Source: Isoperla grammatica (lineage: Eukaryota > Arthropoda > Insecta > Plecoptera > Perlodidae). Taken from it: a stretch of 64,000 nucleotides of DNA. Numbering within the stretch: position 1 is the first letter of the stretch; every line of letters starts with the position of its first letter. Location of the stretch: positions 14,266,832 to 14,330,831 of the forward strand of contig OX246741.1 of NCBI GenBank assembly GCA_945910005.1, in the 5' to 3' direction. Under the pieces are notes generated by a model. That model saw only the letters and a list, made by a program, of their open reading frames with translations, was not told the origin of the DNA and ran no database searches. This document shows, one piece after another, positions 49,150-61,275 of the stretch. The translations under genes were made by a program, and so were the position numbers.

Positions 49150-49533
49150 GCGTTGCGGTCAGCTGGCTCTACCTAGCGGCAAAACTTGGCACCAAGCGCG
49201 AGTCTACGCCAAGATCCACTAGATCGCTAGTAGCGTGCGCGCAGCGCGCGTGTTTTGAAGTTCGACGAAACCCCGCCAGGGGATCTAGTGCTCCTTGGTC
49301 TACGCTAGCGAGACGGTCGGGTCGCGCTGCGAGAAGAACCAACACTTCAGTGCGAGTGCGAAGCGAGCGCGGTAGGTTGAAAGCCTGTCCCAGTGTTTGT
49401 GTTTGTTTGTATAGCCTAGTGTCATTAGGGGTGCAGGACTTCGATGCCCGCTGCTTTATAGGTATCCTTGGACTAAAGTGTGCGATCGTGTGCCATTCCT
49501 TCTGTGGATACGCGGACCTTATTTCATCCTAGG
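49150..49533 (+). other. CpG-rich block with donor-like end (copy 2)
   Basis: Nearly identical to 36900-37283, including TTCATCCTAG|GTGAGT. The few differences include a short segment (GGGGATCTAGTGCTCC against GGGGACTTGGTGATCC). Confidence 0.3.
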
Positions 49534-52307
49534 TGAGTTTTAATCAATGTAACTATTTTTTTTACAACGTGCGACGGTTGGGTTGTGTTTATGAATGCTG
49601 GCGGCATGGCCAGATGGAGCTAAATTTAGGGTGAAGTCATTTGGGTGCGGGCAGCCTGCAGTCAGAAATAAATAATATCCACGGATTAATCACAAATTAA
49701 TCACAAGGAAACAATTCACACAGAATAATTTAAACCATAATAAAGTGAAATGTCACTATAATTAAGAGGGATTTTACAATTTTAGTCATAAACAACGCAA
49801 TAACTTGCATGGGAAACGGTAGAAGTTAACAAGTTTGTTTGGCAATACTGGTATTACAGCGTTGACCTACTGTGTCATATTATTGTTGAGAATACAATGG
49901 GGAGTCAGCGTTAATCTGATGGTCAAACGTCAAACAAGACAACATCCTTTCTCATACATCCTACTGCTTTGTTTGTGTATGTCAGTTATACGACTACACC
50001 GTACACAAGTTAGCCAAGACTTTAATTAAGTAGTTTGTACAGGTAGGTAGGTAACTTGTGTGACAGTAAGCAAAGTGTCTAAAGTAATTACAGTTTGAAA
50101 TCTGCTACTTTTCTCGGTTAATGACGGGTAATTATATTACACATGGTACGTAGGCTAGCTGACAGTTCGTGCTACGTCGAAAACAGTCGTTCACGACATC
50201 GTCCAAGTAGTCTTCATTATATGTATTAGGCTCGTAGGCATAGCTAACACTTTATACGATAAACTGGGAGCCAGAATAATCGTGGCATGTTTATGATAAC
50301 TCGGAATGATTGATAAAGTACAAAACTGATTCTGAGTGCAGAGCAGGGTCATACGTATGTTCCAATTTCAAGATGTATGTAAACAAAACGTCACTCTTCT
50401 GCTTTTAGTAAACAAAATCCCCATCAACGTCTGTAATGACGGGTGGTTTAGGGCTCAGAGGGGGGTGTGGCTGTAGGGTGCCTTACCATAACAAAGAAGG
50501 GGTCTGTCAAAATACGTTTAGGCGCATTTTAATCTCTATGAGATTATAACAGCCTGCAGCTAAATCACGGCGTAAAATTGCTTCGGTGATAACAGAAACA
50601 GATAAATATATTGCGCTCGGCTTGACCCATGCTGACTTGGCTAATAACTAATAAGGTTTATCAGCTCAGCCTTATCAATGTCAGATATTGATTGGCCTGA
50701 TCTGAGTCGTAATTACATTTATTGTAGTTTGGCACAGCGATAAAAATAAATTCTCTCACTGCTGATTATGTAAACATAAAAAACTAATCATTCTTTCATA
50801 AATAATGCATCAGATATAGTATAATACTGTGTAATGTTCCGAATATACATTCAGAAATGTCTAATCTGAAGGAAGGCGTGTTTTATTGTGTAGACCTCTA
50901 TTCTAATTTGATTTGTAATCGCTGGATTTAAAATGTTAGCATTTGTGTAATCAAAGCGAAGCAAAGATGAGAAATCATCAGTCCTTACAATTCGTGATTC
51001 AAGACCAAAGTTTGTTGAGGAATGATGATGAAGTAAATCGAAAGTTGCATTCAAATTCGTTGCTCATACAAACTTTGCAACCAAAACGAATAATTATCTC
51101 CTTATTATTTGATTTCTTTAATGTAAGTTCCCTTCACGACTAAAATATGTTGTGGGTGGAATGTAAATAAAGGTATCTTCCAGCTGTACGTTTGCTCTCG
51201 TAAAAAAAAGAAAAAACGCTATAAAGCTATAAACGGGAAGTTACCCAAGAGTTTTGGTATACGCCTGTTTGTCCTTGGATCACATCTAATCGATTGTTAG
51301 TTTACTATCTCTGCCTGAACTCATGTGTTTATGCACCTCACCAAACCACGAACGCATTGTCTCCCCAAAAAGATCAACCAGCTAAACATCATTGTATTTT
51401 TTATTACGTAAAAGAACATTAAAATGTTAATGCGCAGCTACTGAGAATTAAAGGTAGATTACGACCACCGTCAATAATGACTGAAGATTTGATTTTGATT
51501 GTTTTCCTCAGTCATAAAGCCACCTTCTGCACAGGCCACGTGCTACGCGGCATGTATTAGTGACGCAAACCGATCTTGATTCAAGGTCCAGTTACAATTT
51601 AGTTTCATTCTGCATCACTACTGTTAGCACGTTACTTGGTATCAGGTACTTATCCAGTGTATAAGACATGAGGTGAATGCTGGGTTTGAGTCGTACACAA
51701 ACAGCCTTAGATATTAGTCTCCAAAGTATCTTACTGATAATACGAAGTAGGTATGTGTAATAAAAATTAAAAAAAAACAATGACAAGAACACACGAGTTT
51801 AGCGTCAGGAATCTTTGGTTCTATGCACTTCCGCACTGCATTCTGAAGTTGGTCAACCTTTCTTTTCAACCCGATGAAATTTCCTTTCAATGTCTAGACA
51901 GGAATCCAGACCAAGATTTTAAAGGGCTGATAGCATATCCTAAAGCGTAAACAATCTTTGGTTGCGATGAAGGGGTTTAGTTCATTATTTCAACTCACTC
52001 TCACTTACTGGCGCGTCAGGTCTAGTCCAACTCACCGCGGGGGTTGTGTTACAGTTACAGCAATGAATGCCTCACTGTGAAGACGCACTACTTGTTCGTA
52101 GTTATCGAAATAACCTTTATAAATATTTTTACTGACGAACGGTATATTCTCGTAATTAAAGCCAGTCCGTAGGATGCGCGAACCTCGTTCTAAAACGATC
52201 TGTGATGTGTTTTCTGGCTACGGTCCGAGCTTAGGTGCTGGTGACGCGCGCCGATGTAAAACAACCAATTTGAAGAGGAGCATTCCTCGATAATTACATC
52301 TTCAACC

Positions 52308-52553
52308 TCCACTCGACTGAGCCGAGGGCTTCTTGCGTTGCGTAACCCTCAGTTCTAACACTGACCGTGTGTATGTGTCGGCCCACAAACAGGGTGGTTG
52401 ATATATTTACATATCGTCAGCAGTCGAAGCCTCCACTCGACTGAGCCGAGGGCTTCTTGCGTTGCGTAACCCTTAGTTCTAACACTGGCCGTGTGTATGT
52501 GTGTCGGCCCACAAACAGGGTGGTTGATGTATTTACATATCGTCAGCAGTCGA
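52308..52553. repeat. About 122-bp tandem duplication, copy 2 only
   Basis: CCTCCACTCGACTGAGCCGA through ATCGTCAGCAGTCGAAG occurs twice; copy 1 has it once (about 40068-40200). Confidence 0.9.
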
Positions 52554-53190
52554 AGGGAGTTTATGAAATGTAAGAGTTTCTTCAAGGGAGTCGAATAACC
52601 TGTGATATAAACGTTGCCCCTGTACACCTATCGGTAACAATCTCTTATTTTAAAACTTACTCGATTTATGAATAGTTACAATTTTTTGTAGGGTGTACCA
52701 GTACACAGTTTTATATGAAGTGCCTCTCAACGAATGACTGACTACTGTAATGACTGACTGTATGATGATGATTCTTGCTGCTTTAGGGTTCTGTTACTAC
52801 AATCATGTTATTCGAGACAATGAGGGGTGATAGAAGAAGATTCGAACCCAAGCATCACTAACCTCATGCGCCACGCTTGTAGGCCTAACTACGTATATAT
52901 TACGATGTTAGGACTTGGGAAGGAATGTACGAAATAGTCTCAGCATTCTCTGAATATGAATGAGGTAAACCTCGGGGAAAATGTTTGTCAGGATTGCCGG
53001 TGGCCGGAATCGAAGCGATAATCTTCCTAATTAGAATGTTGCGTGTTATGGGCGGCTGGTTATACTTTGATATCAATCTACGCAGTTCAACGTAAAATCA
53101 TTGCTGGAATAGTATGCAGGGGATTGAGCAGTCACTATTTGTACCAAACCAGTCTACCGAGGCGAGTTGCGTCAAAACATAGTGCGTCAC

Positions 53191-53466
53191 CGATAGAGGT
53201 GGCTCAGCGGTAAGACGCGAGACTCTAATTCGGGAGGTCGCCGGTTCGATTCCGGCCACCGGCAGTCCTGACTGAAGGTTTTTTCCGAGGTTTTTCTCAG
53301 TCGTAAAAGCGAATGCTGGGATTGAGTCATACTAACAGCCCTCGGACAATCCTTCCCAACTATCCAAACACCCCAATAACCTAGTTAGTCACCTGAAGAG
53401 GGGCACATCAGGTAAAGCTGGTGTGCACCCTAGAACGGGTATTCCTACAAAAAATTATTAATTATT
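53191..53466 (+). mobile_element. Full-length tRNA-derived SINE (copy 2)
   Basis: Same as 40872-41147, with target repeats ATAGTGCGTCAC and ATTGTGCGTCAC. Its presence in both copies means it was inserted before the duplication. Confidence 0.88.
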
Positions 53467-54806
53467 ATTGTGCGTCACGTTTTCCAACATATTCTCAGAA
53501 TGATTGTCAAAAGAGCCCGCATATTGCATGGATCTATGCTCATTGCCCATGTGCGCATCAACTGCTGTCTTTAACCAGGTGTGCACGTATATATACAATC
53601 ATTTACCTTTTTTATTGATGTGACACCTTCTTGAAGTAAGACATAGCTGTGCTTTTCCGATTACTCTCTTGCACGGTATCAGTAATGAACTTCGAATGAA
53701 GTTTCAATGCAATAATTAGTTTATGGACATGTGTCGTATACCGGTACAAATACAATGACTGTACATAATAATTACATCCATGTAGGTATTATTGCTTGAG
53801 TAGAACACTTTTCAGCGTAATGGTTATGTAATTAGGACTTAGGAGGCTGGCTATACTCAGTGATTGGTCCAATTGAATTGCCAATAAATGTTATTGGTAG
53901 AAGCGGAGATAATCGGATTTATAGTCCTAAGCGAGCCTGTCCTAATAATGGTCGTAAAACAAAAGTACAATTATTTTCTTTACCGAAGGCCAAGGACTTA
54001 GGCAACATGGATTAGAGTGAATACCAACTTATGAAATTAAAACGAATGAATCGTTGAAATAATAGTTGCCTAGTTGTGTTTGTATAACGTTTGTTTGCTT
54101 GCGGGTGGCGACAACGCAAACACTAATTGTATTTGTGTTTAGAGTTTATCTATTTGCATTTATACGATACCATAAAGATTTGATTTGTTGTTATTGTTCG
54201 TTTTCACAAACACATTTGATTTGTAGTCAATCTGTTTCAATTTTGGAGCATTTCAAGAATGTTCGGCAGAAATAGTTTTAATTGAGAACCTTGAGAATTC
54301 AATTCATGTTATTTTTTAATATGAAATTCCGTATCAAAATGCGAATATTATCAACATCTATAGATATTCTAAAAAAGAAAATGCAACATTTTGAACTATT
54401 TGTTCAACCATGTACCTTGTCCTTTAAGATGTCAATCTGTTTGTATGATTAATTCCTTCCGTGATTTGAATAATTCAAACATGTTCTCTTCTAAAAGAAC
54501 ATGGATTTAAAAAACGTGTGATCATGTCAAGTTTTTAATCATCGACAATGGCTTCTAATCAACATGTTGTTTGGATACGAACGATTACCGATACAGGAAA
54601 AAGCGCCCATTTTCAATTAGGACATCTTGATTACCCACACAATTTTGAAATATAATAACTAGTAATAATATTCATCACAGCTGGTCATTGTAACATAGAA
54701 AGAAAGACATAATGAAACAGTGACCATTCAGGCGAGAATCGCAAGATAGTGGCACCACCTCGCGTTAAAAGTTAACGGTAAACGGGCCGGGTGATGTTGC
54801 TATTAA

Positions 54807-56930
54807 CTACCGTACCATAAAGTAGTTTATATTAAACACATGCGGTCCGTCTATTAACTACTGTTAGTTTAGTGGCGTTTGTCCTTGGAGAGTACACGGG
54901 AGTGGGCCAGCCAACCTTCTTGCTCGACTTGACATTATCTGGTGATGTTTTTGGCACTTGAAACACCACTTGAGCTGTGATTTTCCCGTTTGTTGGCGGT
55001 TGTGTCGTTGCCGCCGGCGTTTTTGATTTTAGAGCTTTAAAAAAAAAGACTTTAGTAGAAATGAAGTATCTATGATAATAGCGTATCATGTTTAAAAAAA
55101 AAAAAAAAAATGCTTATATTATAATAGAGTACAATTCTGACTTACACACGCAGTTTTCATTGTAAACAAGAAAACGTTGGATTGACAGGAAGAGGCTATC
55201 ATGTTAAAATGTTGACCGAGACGAAAACATGATGGAACATGCATTACATACGGTATTCACGAATCGCCGCCTAGTATATAATATCTTGACGGTCGAAAGG
55301 TAAGAAAAGAACAAAAACACACCTGACTTGTACATTTAACGGGACGTTTCCGGCTTGCAACTAATCTACTAAACCGATACGATGGCTGGCGTTGCATATT
55401 ATAATCCCAACAAGAAAAATATAGAGTGTGAATTCAAGAGAAAACTGCAGAGAAGCACATATTTATGTGTATTACTCTTTTGAAATTATTTTTGTGAGTG
55501 CATTTGAATGTGTGTAGGCTACGTGTTTTGTTCATTTTATGCAACATCCACAACTGTTTTGAAGCTTATAGCTAATCCAACAATCTAAAGACGTACGCTT
55601 CTCAACAACTGCCTGTTTATTTATTGAGATGGGATAAATTTACACTTTCTGTTAGCCTGAGCTTACACCATTTTACTCCCGTAACTGTTTGCAAATATGC
55701 TAAATCCACGAGCGTGTTGGGGAATAACTTGACAATCTATAGGTAGCGACGGTTTCCTGTCTCTTATCAGTGCCCCCCCTCCCCCCCTTTCTAAAGCTAT
55801 TTAAAAGTATCAACTTCTAACATCCATGCTACACGATTGAATTTAGGGGACATGATAAGCATAGTACAACCTATGTATACCGAACTAAGAAAAGTGAGTA
55901 CGTATATATTTATATTGTATTATAGTAGTTCTCACTTCTTATGTAAATATCCAAAGGGTGAGGGAGGATTTTGACCTCATCCCTATAACACTGGCACTGC
56001 TATTCTGCTGGTAAACTTGACAAAAATATCTCTATAGATTGCTATTTTCTGTCATCTTTCAATTTGTCGAAAGTTTAGTTAATTAGTTTTTTTCATATTT
56101 TGATACCGTACTGAAATATGTAAAGAATTATTTTCAAACTGAAGAACAATTTCGTAGGCCTATAGTTGATTTCATACCTTATAGCGACGAGAGACAGCGT
56201 CGAAACCGCTCATATTTTATGTCTACGCCTTCACTGTATAGTTGACACGTTATATTAATATTCCAATTCCCCGAGCAAGGAAATGTCACTGTTTTCCAGT
56301 TCCTTGTTCATGCCTTTTAAAGCCACAACTCCGTCTGCGGTGCTGGGTATGAAATTATAACAACACTCTTGCGAGCTGTTATTGTGTTGTCTTTAATAAA
56401 CATACGCCCTATTGGGAAATAATACACGGAGCATCACGCAACTACACCGTTCCAGTAAAAGTGAAAAGTTGCTCCCGCACGTTGTGATGTGATGTGATGA
56501 CGTAAGCAGAGTCCCGAGCCGGAAGCTCAAGAGGGAACTGGACCGTAAACGTCGGTAACGGGCGTATGCTGACTGGTAATCGAATAATTTAATTGCGGTT
56601 TTCGCGCGATAAATCGCTATATTTTTCATATTATTATAGTGTGATCGAGTTTTTGTTTGTTTTCAATGGGGATCTGTGATCGATGTAATCTTGCGCTCGC
56701 TATACTACCGGTTATGATAATAAAACGTGGTAAGGAAATGAATAACTTTGTCGAGATAATAATAATGATAATGTTTTTAGAATTTGTAATGTATTTATAA
56801 GTTGATGTAATGAATAGATAAGATTAGCCTAGAAGAGATTTAACCGAGACGAAGTTAAAAATACACTCTTTGTTTTGTATAGTGGGGTTTTGTAATTGGT
56901 GAAAGAAGAAAACTGGTGGAGGAAGGTTAA
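54807..56930. other. Unique DNA after the duplication, no gene recognised
   Basis: Poly-A run at 55092-55110 and a C run near 55768-55789. A minus-strand frame at 54832-55089 (KTPAATTQPPTNGKITAQVV..) is open but has no recognised domain. Nothing else supported. Confidence 0.45.
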
Positions 56931-57077
56931 GGTTGGAATTCATAGTCGGCCCCTACACCTAGGGGCACCCATTGTTGCTATGGATTTGTTTTGTTTATGG
57001 GAAATAACATGGAAACAACTGTTACCTTGGTAACAATGGGCGCCCCTAGGTGTAGGGGCCGACTATGAATTCCAACC
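56931..57077. mobile_element. 147-bp MITE with TAA target duplication
   Basis: Ends GGTTGGAATTCATAGTCGGC and its mirror GCCGACTATGAATTCCAACC, continuing to about 40 bp (CCCCTACACCTAGGGGC is shared). TAA lies on both flanks (56928-56930, 57078-57080). A 3-bp TWA duplication fits PIF/Harbinger-type insertion. Confidence 0.85.
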
Positions 57078-57080
57078 TAA

Positions 57081-57977
57081 GTCTTCGCTGGCATAGAAAG
57101 CGATGCAAGCGGAGAAAACAAAACAATACATAAATCTGGTTACAAATGTAACCACTTGTAATAATTTTTCACTCCAAATAGTGCAAATTAAAATAATATT
57201 CAGGAAACCGCACAGAAACAAAAATTCCACGAATAGGCATATACATAATCTTAAACTAAAACAAGGTTATATGCATTATTATTGCTCATCATGGAAAATA
57301 ATCGCTACTTATCGTGTTTGTCAATTCTTTCGCATTATTTACATATTTAATTTATTTTATAGAAATTGAATGTCAGTGTAGGGCACTAGCGCCATTTTTA
57401 CCCCGAAGATACATTACAAAACTGTCACATATCTATACAAGTAAACAGAAACAAAATTACAGAAATACAAAATACAATGGGCACAAATCATAAAATGGAG
57501 CTTACAGTACGTGGTTGGCCATTCTGTTTTAAAATTATTGTCCCTTACCTACACTACTAAGATTAAATCAAAACCCGCATCGAATTATGCAGTCAACTTA
57601 TTGGTGCCAAACTCTTGTAATAGTAATACCCATTGCATCACCGGGCACAGCTATTGGTCTTAGTGACACAGTTATTCACATAACTCCAGTCATAGGAGAG
57701 CACTGAGGTGTTGGTTGTTGTTGTTGTCCTTCAGTCAGGGAATAAATCGGCTTAGAAGGGATCGGAACTTGGAAGCCATAACGCGACTCCTATCCCTGGC
57801 GAGTAACCAACGTGACGATAGAGGTATCGCGTGCAGAGTTCAAGTACAGTGTGTTCAAGCAACGTGCAACAGAGGCCGGCCGAGGAGAAGGAGGCAAGGA
57901 AAGTGCAACACTTTGTATCACACTTACAGATTGTATGATTTGACAAGGTCGGGAGAGGGACCCGTTATTTGTCTCGC
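57081..57977. other. No gene recognised
   Basis: AT-rich; short frames on both strands overlap around 57715-57981 without domain similarity. Confidence 0.45.
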
Positions 57978-58215
57978 ATAACGTTATCATACCAAACTCC
58001 GATTCGTTAAAGCACCGAAAACAGTTGGTCAAAAATACTCTTTTTTGGTCACGAGACATTCAAAGTTCAAACATTGTTTTTTTCATTTTTGGACAATACC
58101 GTTATCATAACAAACTCCGATTCGTGAAAGCACCGATTCGCTAAAGCAACGGTTGGTCAAAAATAATCTTTTTTGGTCATGATACATTTAAACATTTTTT
58201 TCATTTTTGGACAAT
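57978..58215. repeat. Two-copy tandem duplication (110-128 bp)
   Basis: ACGTTATCATACCAAACTCC and CCGTTATCATAACAAACTCC start the two copies; both continue through GGTCAAAAATA and TTTTTGGACAAT. The second copy has an internal CACCGATTCG duplication. Confidence 0.85.
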
Positions 58216-60160
58216 TTGCATATTAGAAAACGAATACAACCATATGAGCCACGTTTTCCCGTGTGAAACACATGTCGAAATAATAGCACTTTTAATTTAA
58301 TCTGATTACAATTGTGAAATCATATAAACTTGTTTTTTAAATGTATAGTATTATGTTATATCACACTATTCACCAGTACAAAACAAAACCAGTAGTCCAA
58401 GAAAGGCAAGTTTTCGTGCCACACCATGTGGATATACAATATCGCTTTATTATTGCAAACCGCAAACGTGGTCTGGACAAATACCACAAACAAACCAACA
58501 AACTGGCATATTATTACATTAGCATATCATTGCGCGTTGTGACACGCGAACTGTCCCACTAACAGAACCCGACGAACAAAATCCTAAACAAGCACAAACG
58601 AGTTCACAGATCACAAAACATTCAATTCAACAGGTTTGTTTTTTCGTTATTAAGTCTCGATGAATCCGTAAGAAGGATTCTCGGTTGTTATCAGAGATAT
58701 TTGCCATGTCCAAGTATAGCTAACGGTCAACGGGGCATGATGGTGTGGTTGGTATTGAAATCCAGTTCATCAGTATCATCAGCTTCCTGTTTCTTGGAAT
58801 CTGGTTCAGTTGTTAAGTATGTAAATGTGTATATATAGAACATTTGTGTACGTCACCGTCCTCAAGCTAGAATTACTGAATAAACAACTTCTTCTCGTGC
58901 GTACTGAGGAATTTTCGTGAATTTGGCAAATCGAGGCCAAATCAATATACCCTTTGGCATTGTGTGAATAATTATAAATTCCTTGTTTGTGTTTACTAAC
59001 ATTGCAAATACTGTGCATTCAACTAATAGTCAGGACGATAAGAGAATGATGGTAATGTGGAAGGAATAATCGGTATCGCACGTAGAGCACTCCTATCGAA
59101 AGGGATTCACAGAGATGTTAGGTTTATTCAAGAACCTGAACTGCCCAGCGATTGATCATGGTACAGAATAATGAATAGTCGTTATTTAGTCAACTGGTCA
59201 CCTATCAAATACAGGCCCCAAAAAGGACAAGTTTATTACACATGTTAGGAGTTAGGACTATGAATGGTCTCTAACCCGTTGGTTTGGGGTTAAGAAAAAA
59301 CCCTAATGCATCAAGACCAATATATCAAGAAAACGAGATGATTACTACTTCACCATGTAGGGAATATTTCCATATTTTATTATAGGGAATACTGAACGAT
59401 CAACGGGTAATAATGACCTATGCCAGTTAGACTTAGATCTAGTAAAACCGACATTTATCAACGGCCCAAGAAGTACTACATGAAGGGTGGCAAGGGAAAG
59501 AAGTCGACTACACAATCAAGAAGATGTAAATACTTCGACTCTTGCGTGTAACGGTCACCACATGAAACACAGACCGTTGTCTCATGCATAAATCAAACCC
59601 AACTTCACTTCCAGTCTTGCTTGATATGTATTTATCTTGCTAAAAGGAGGTCACTCGTTACCTTATCTGATAAGGCCAACACTTTATGGTTGTACTTACA
59701 CAAACTCCTCTGTGTAAATGCATTCCTATCGGTAATTAGGCCGGACAAGCTTGGACACTAATTACTAGGCAGATAAGTCGTGGACAACAATTCACACTCG
59801 AAAGTCGAAACTATCGAACGAGTTAATCGTTGGTCGTGTTGTTATGTAATAACAACGGTGGACAACTGGTGAATAACTGACCCTAAAGAATGGAAGAGAG
59901 AAATAAATAGGAAACTATTTTTTTCTCCCGCGTTGTTTCGTAAGTGTCCGCACCATCTGGTTGTGTCTTGTGAAATTGTTTATATACTTATCTCTGTCTT
60001 CGTTCGTGACCTATTGAAAATATAGTCTACTCTGCAATCAGTTGCAATCTAGGTATAGAGAAAAAAATAGTTTTAACTCTCAATATCAATCTATGCAAAT
60101 CACTGTAATCGGCTATTTACAAATACCGCGATAATCTATTCTTGTGTACATTATAGAGCG
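58216..60160. other. No gene recognised
   Basis: AT-rich sequence without domain-bearing frames or clear repeat boundaries. Confidence 0.45.
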
Positions 60161-60167
60161 GTATTGT

Positions 60168-60930
60168 TAAGCGAGCGAAGCGAGCGTTTCCACTTGACTC
60201 TTATGGCACTTCGTTCTGTTTTTTGTTTGTTTGTTTGTTTTTTGTTTTTTTGTTTGTTTGTGTTTTTTTTTTTTTTTTATGTCCGTCGATAGCGGTCGAA
60301 CGGAAAGTCCGATTAACTTGAAATTTGGACCATCCACAAGCCTCGATGTGGATTGAAGGTGTATAGTTTTGAGGCAAAATCGTTCGAAAAGTTACAAAGT
60401 TACACTATAGTTACTGCAAAATATTTTTCTGAAACAAAATGGCGGCAAAATGTGAGATAGCCAGATTTTTCTACAGATTTTTCCGGTCACGAATATGTTA
60501 ATGTAATGGCGATCTGATAAGTATTGGCAAAGTTACACGAAAGTTACTCGAAAATATTTTTCTAAAACGCAGTAACGGCAAAATGTGAGGTGGCTATCTT
60601 ATAGTAAATTTTTGTCCGGTCACGAATATACTAATGTAAACGCGATCCGACACGTATTAGAGGCAGAAATTACATTTCTATTGCTGTCAATAAGTGTTAG
60701 TAACGGTGGCGGACCGTGTTGAAAACATGACCACGAAAATTCTTAGCAACGCACATTGCACTGCATACAACAATGTCGGAAAGTATAATAGCCATGGAAA
60801 TAAGAACAATTTTTGCAATGCGCATTCTTGAATTGTTGTTAGTTGTTGTTCGTATTAGCATTGAAAACTTTTCGCCAGAAAGTTCGTAGATATTGACGCG
60901 CTCGCTTATCAACGCGTCAAACAGAGCGTT
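60168..60930. repeat. Unclassified repeat with GCGAGCGAAGCGAGCG motif and internal tandem pair
   Basis: Starts near AGCGAGCGAAGCGAGCGT (60172). It includes a T/G-rich run at 60218-60279 and a 131-bp tandem pair (60402-60532 and 60533-60665) sharing AATATTTTTCT, CGGCAAAATGTGAG and CGGTCACGAATAT. It ends near GACGCGCTCGCTTATC (60895). The outer motifs are loosely inverted, so it may be a decayed DNA transposon. Confidence 0.5.
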
Positions 60931-61247
60931 TTCCTAGTGTAGGAGTATGACTAATTCAAGGTTATCTAAATTTCCTATAGCGTAGGCTCGTCGAACCCCG
61001 GCGATTTACTGATCTTTAGTTTGGGATTACCGGTTTACCTGTAAGTAAGAATAAGAATAGTAAACATGTCTATGAAAGTTGCAACTGGCGGTTAGTAATA
61101 AAATTAGGTCGAAGATCTTGAAAAAACTAAAGTTATAGATGCTTGCGCAGCTGTTGTCGGTAGTGTCAAATAAGAGACTATCATTCGTGTTTGAATAATA
61201 TTGAAACAATTTGAACATCTTTACTTGCATGTATTAATCGACAGGCA

Positions 61248-61275
61248 AATAAATAAATAAATAAATAAATAAACG
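61248..61275. repeat. (AAAT)n microsatellite
   Basis: Short tetranucleotide run. Confidence 0.85.
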
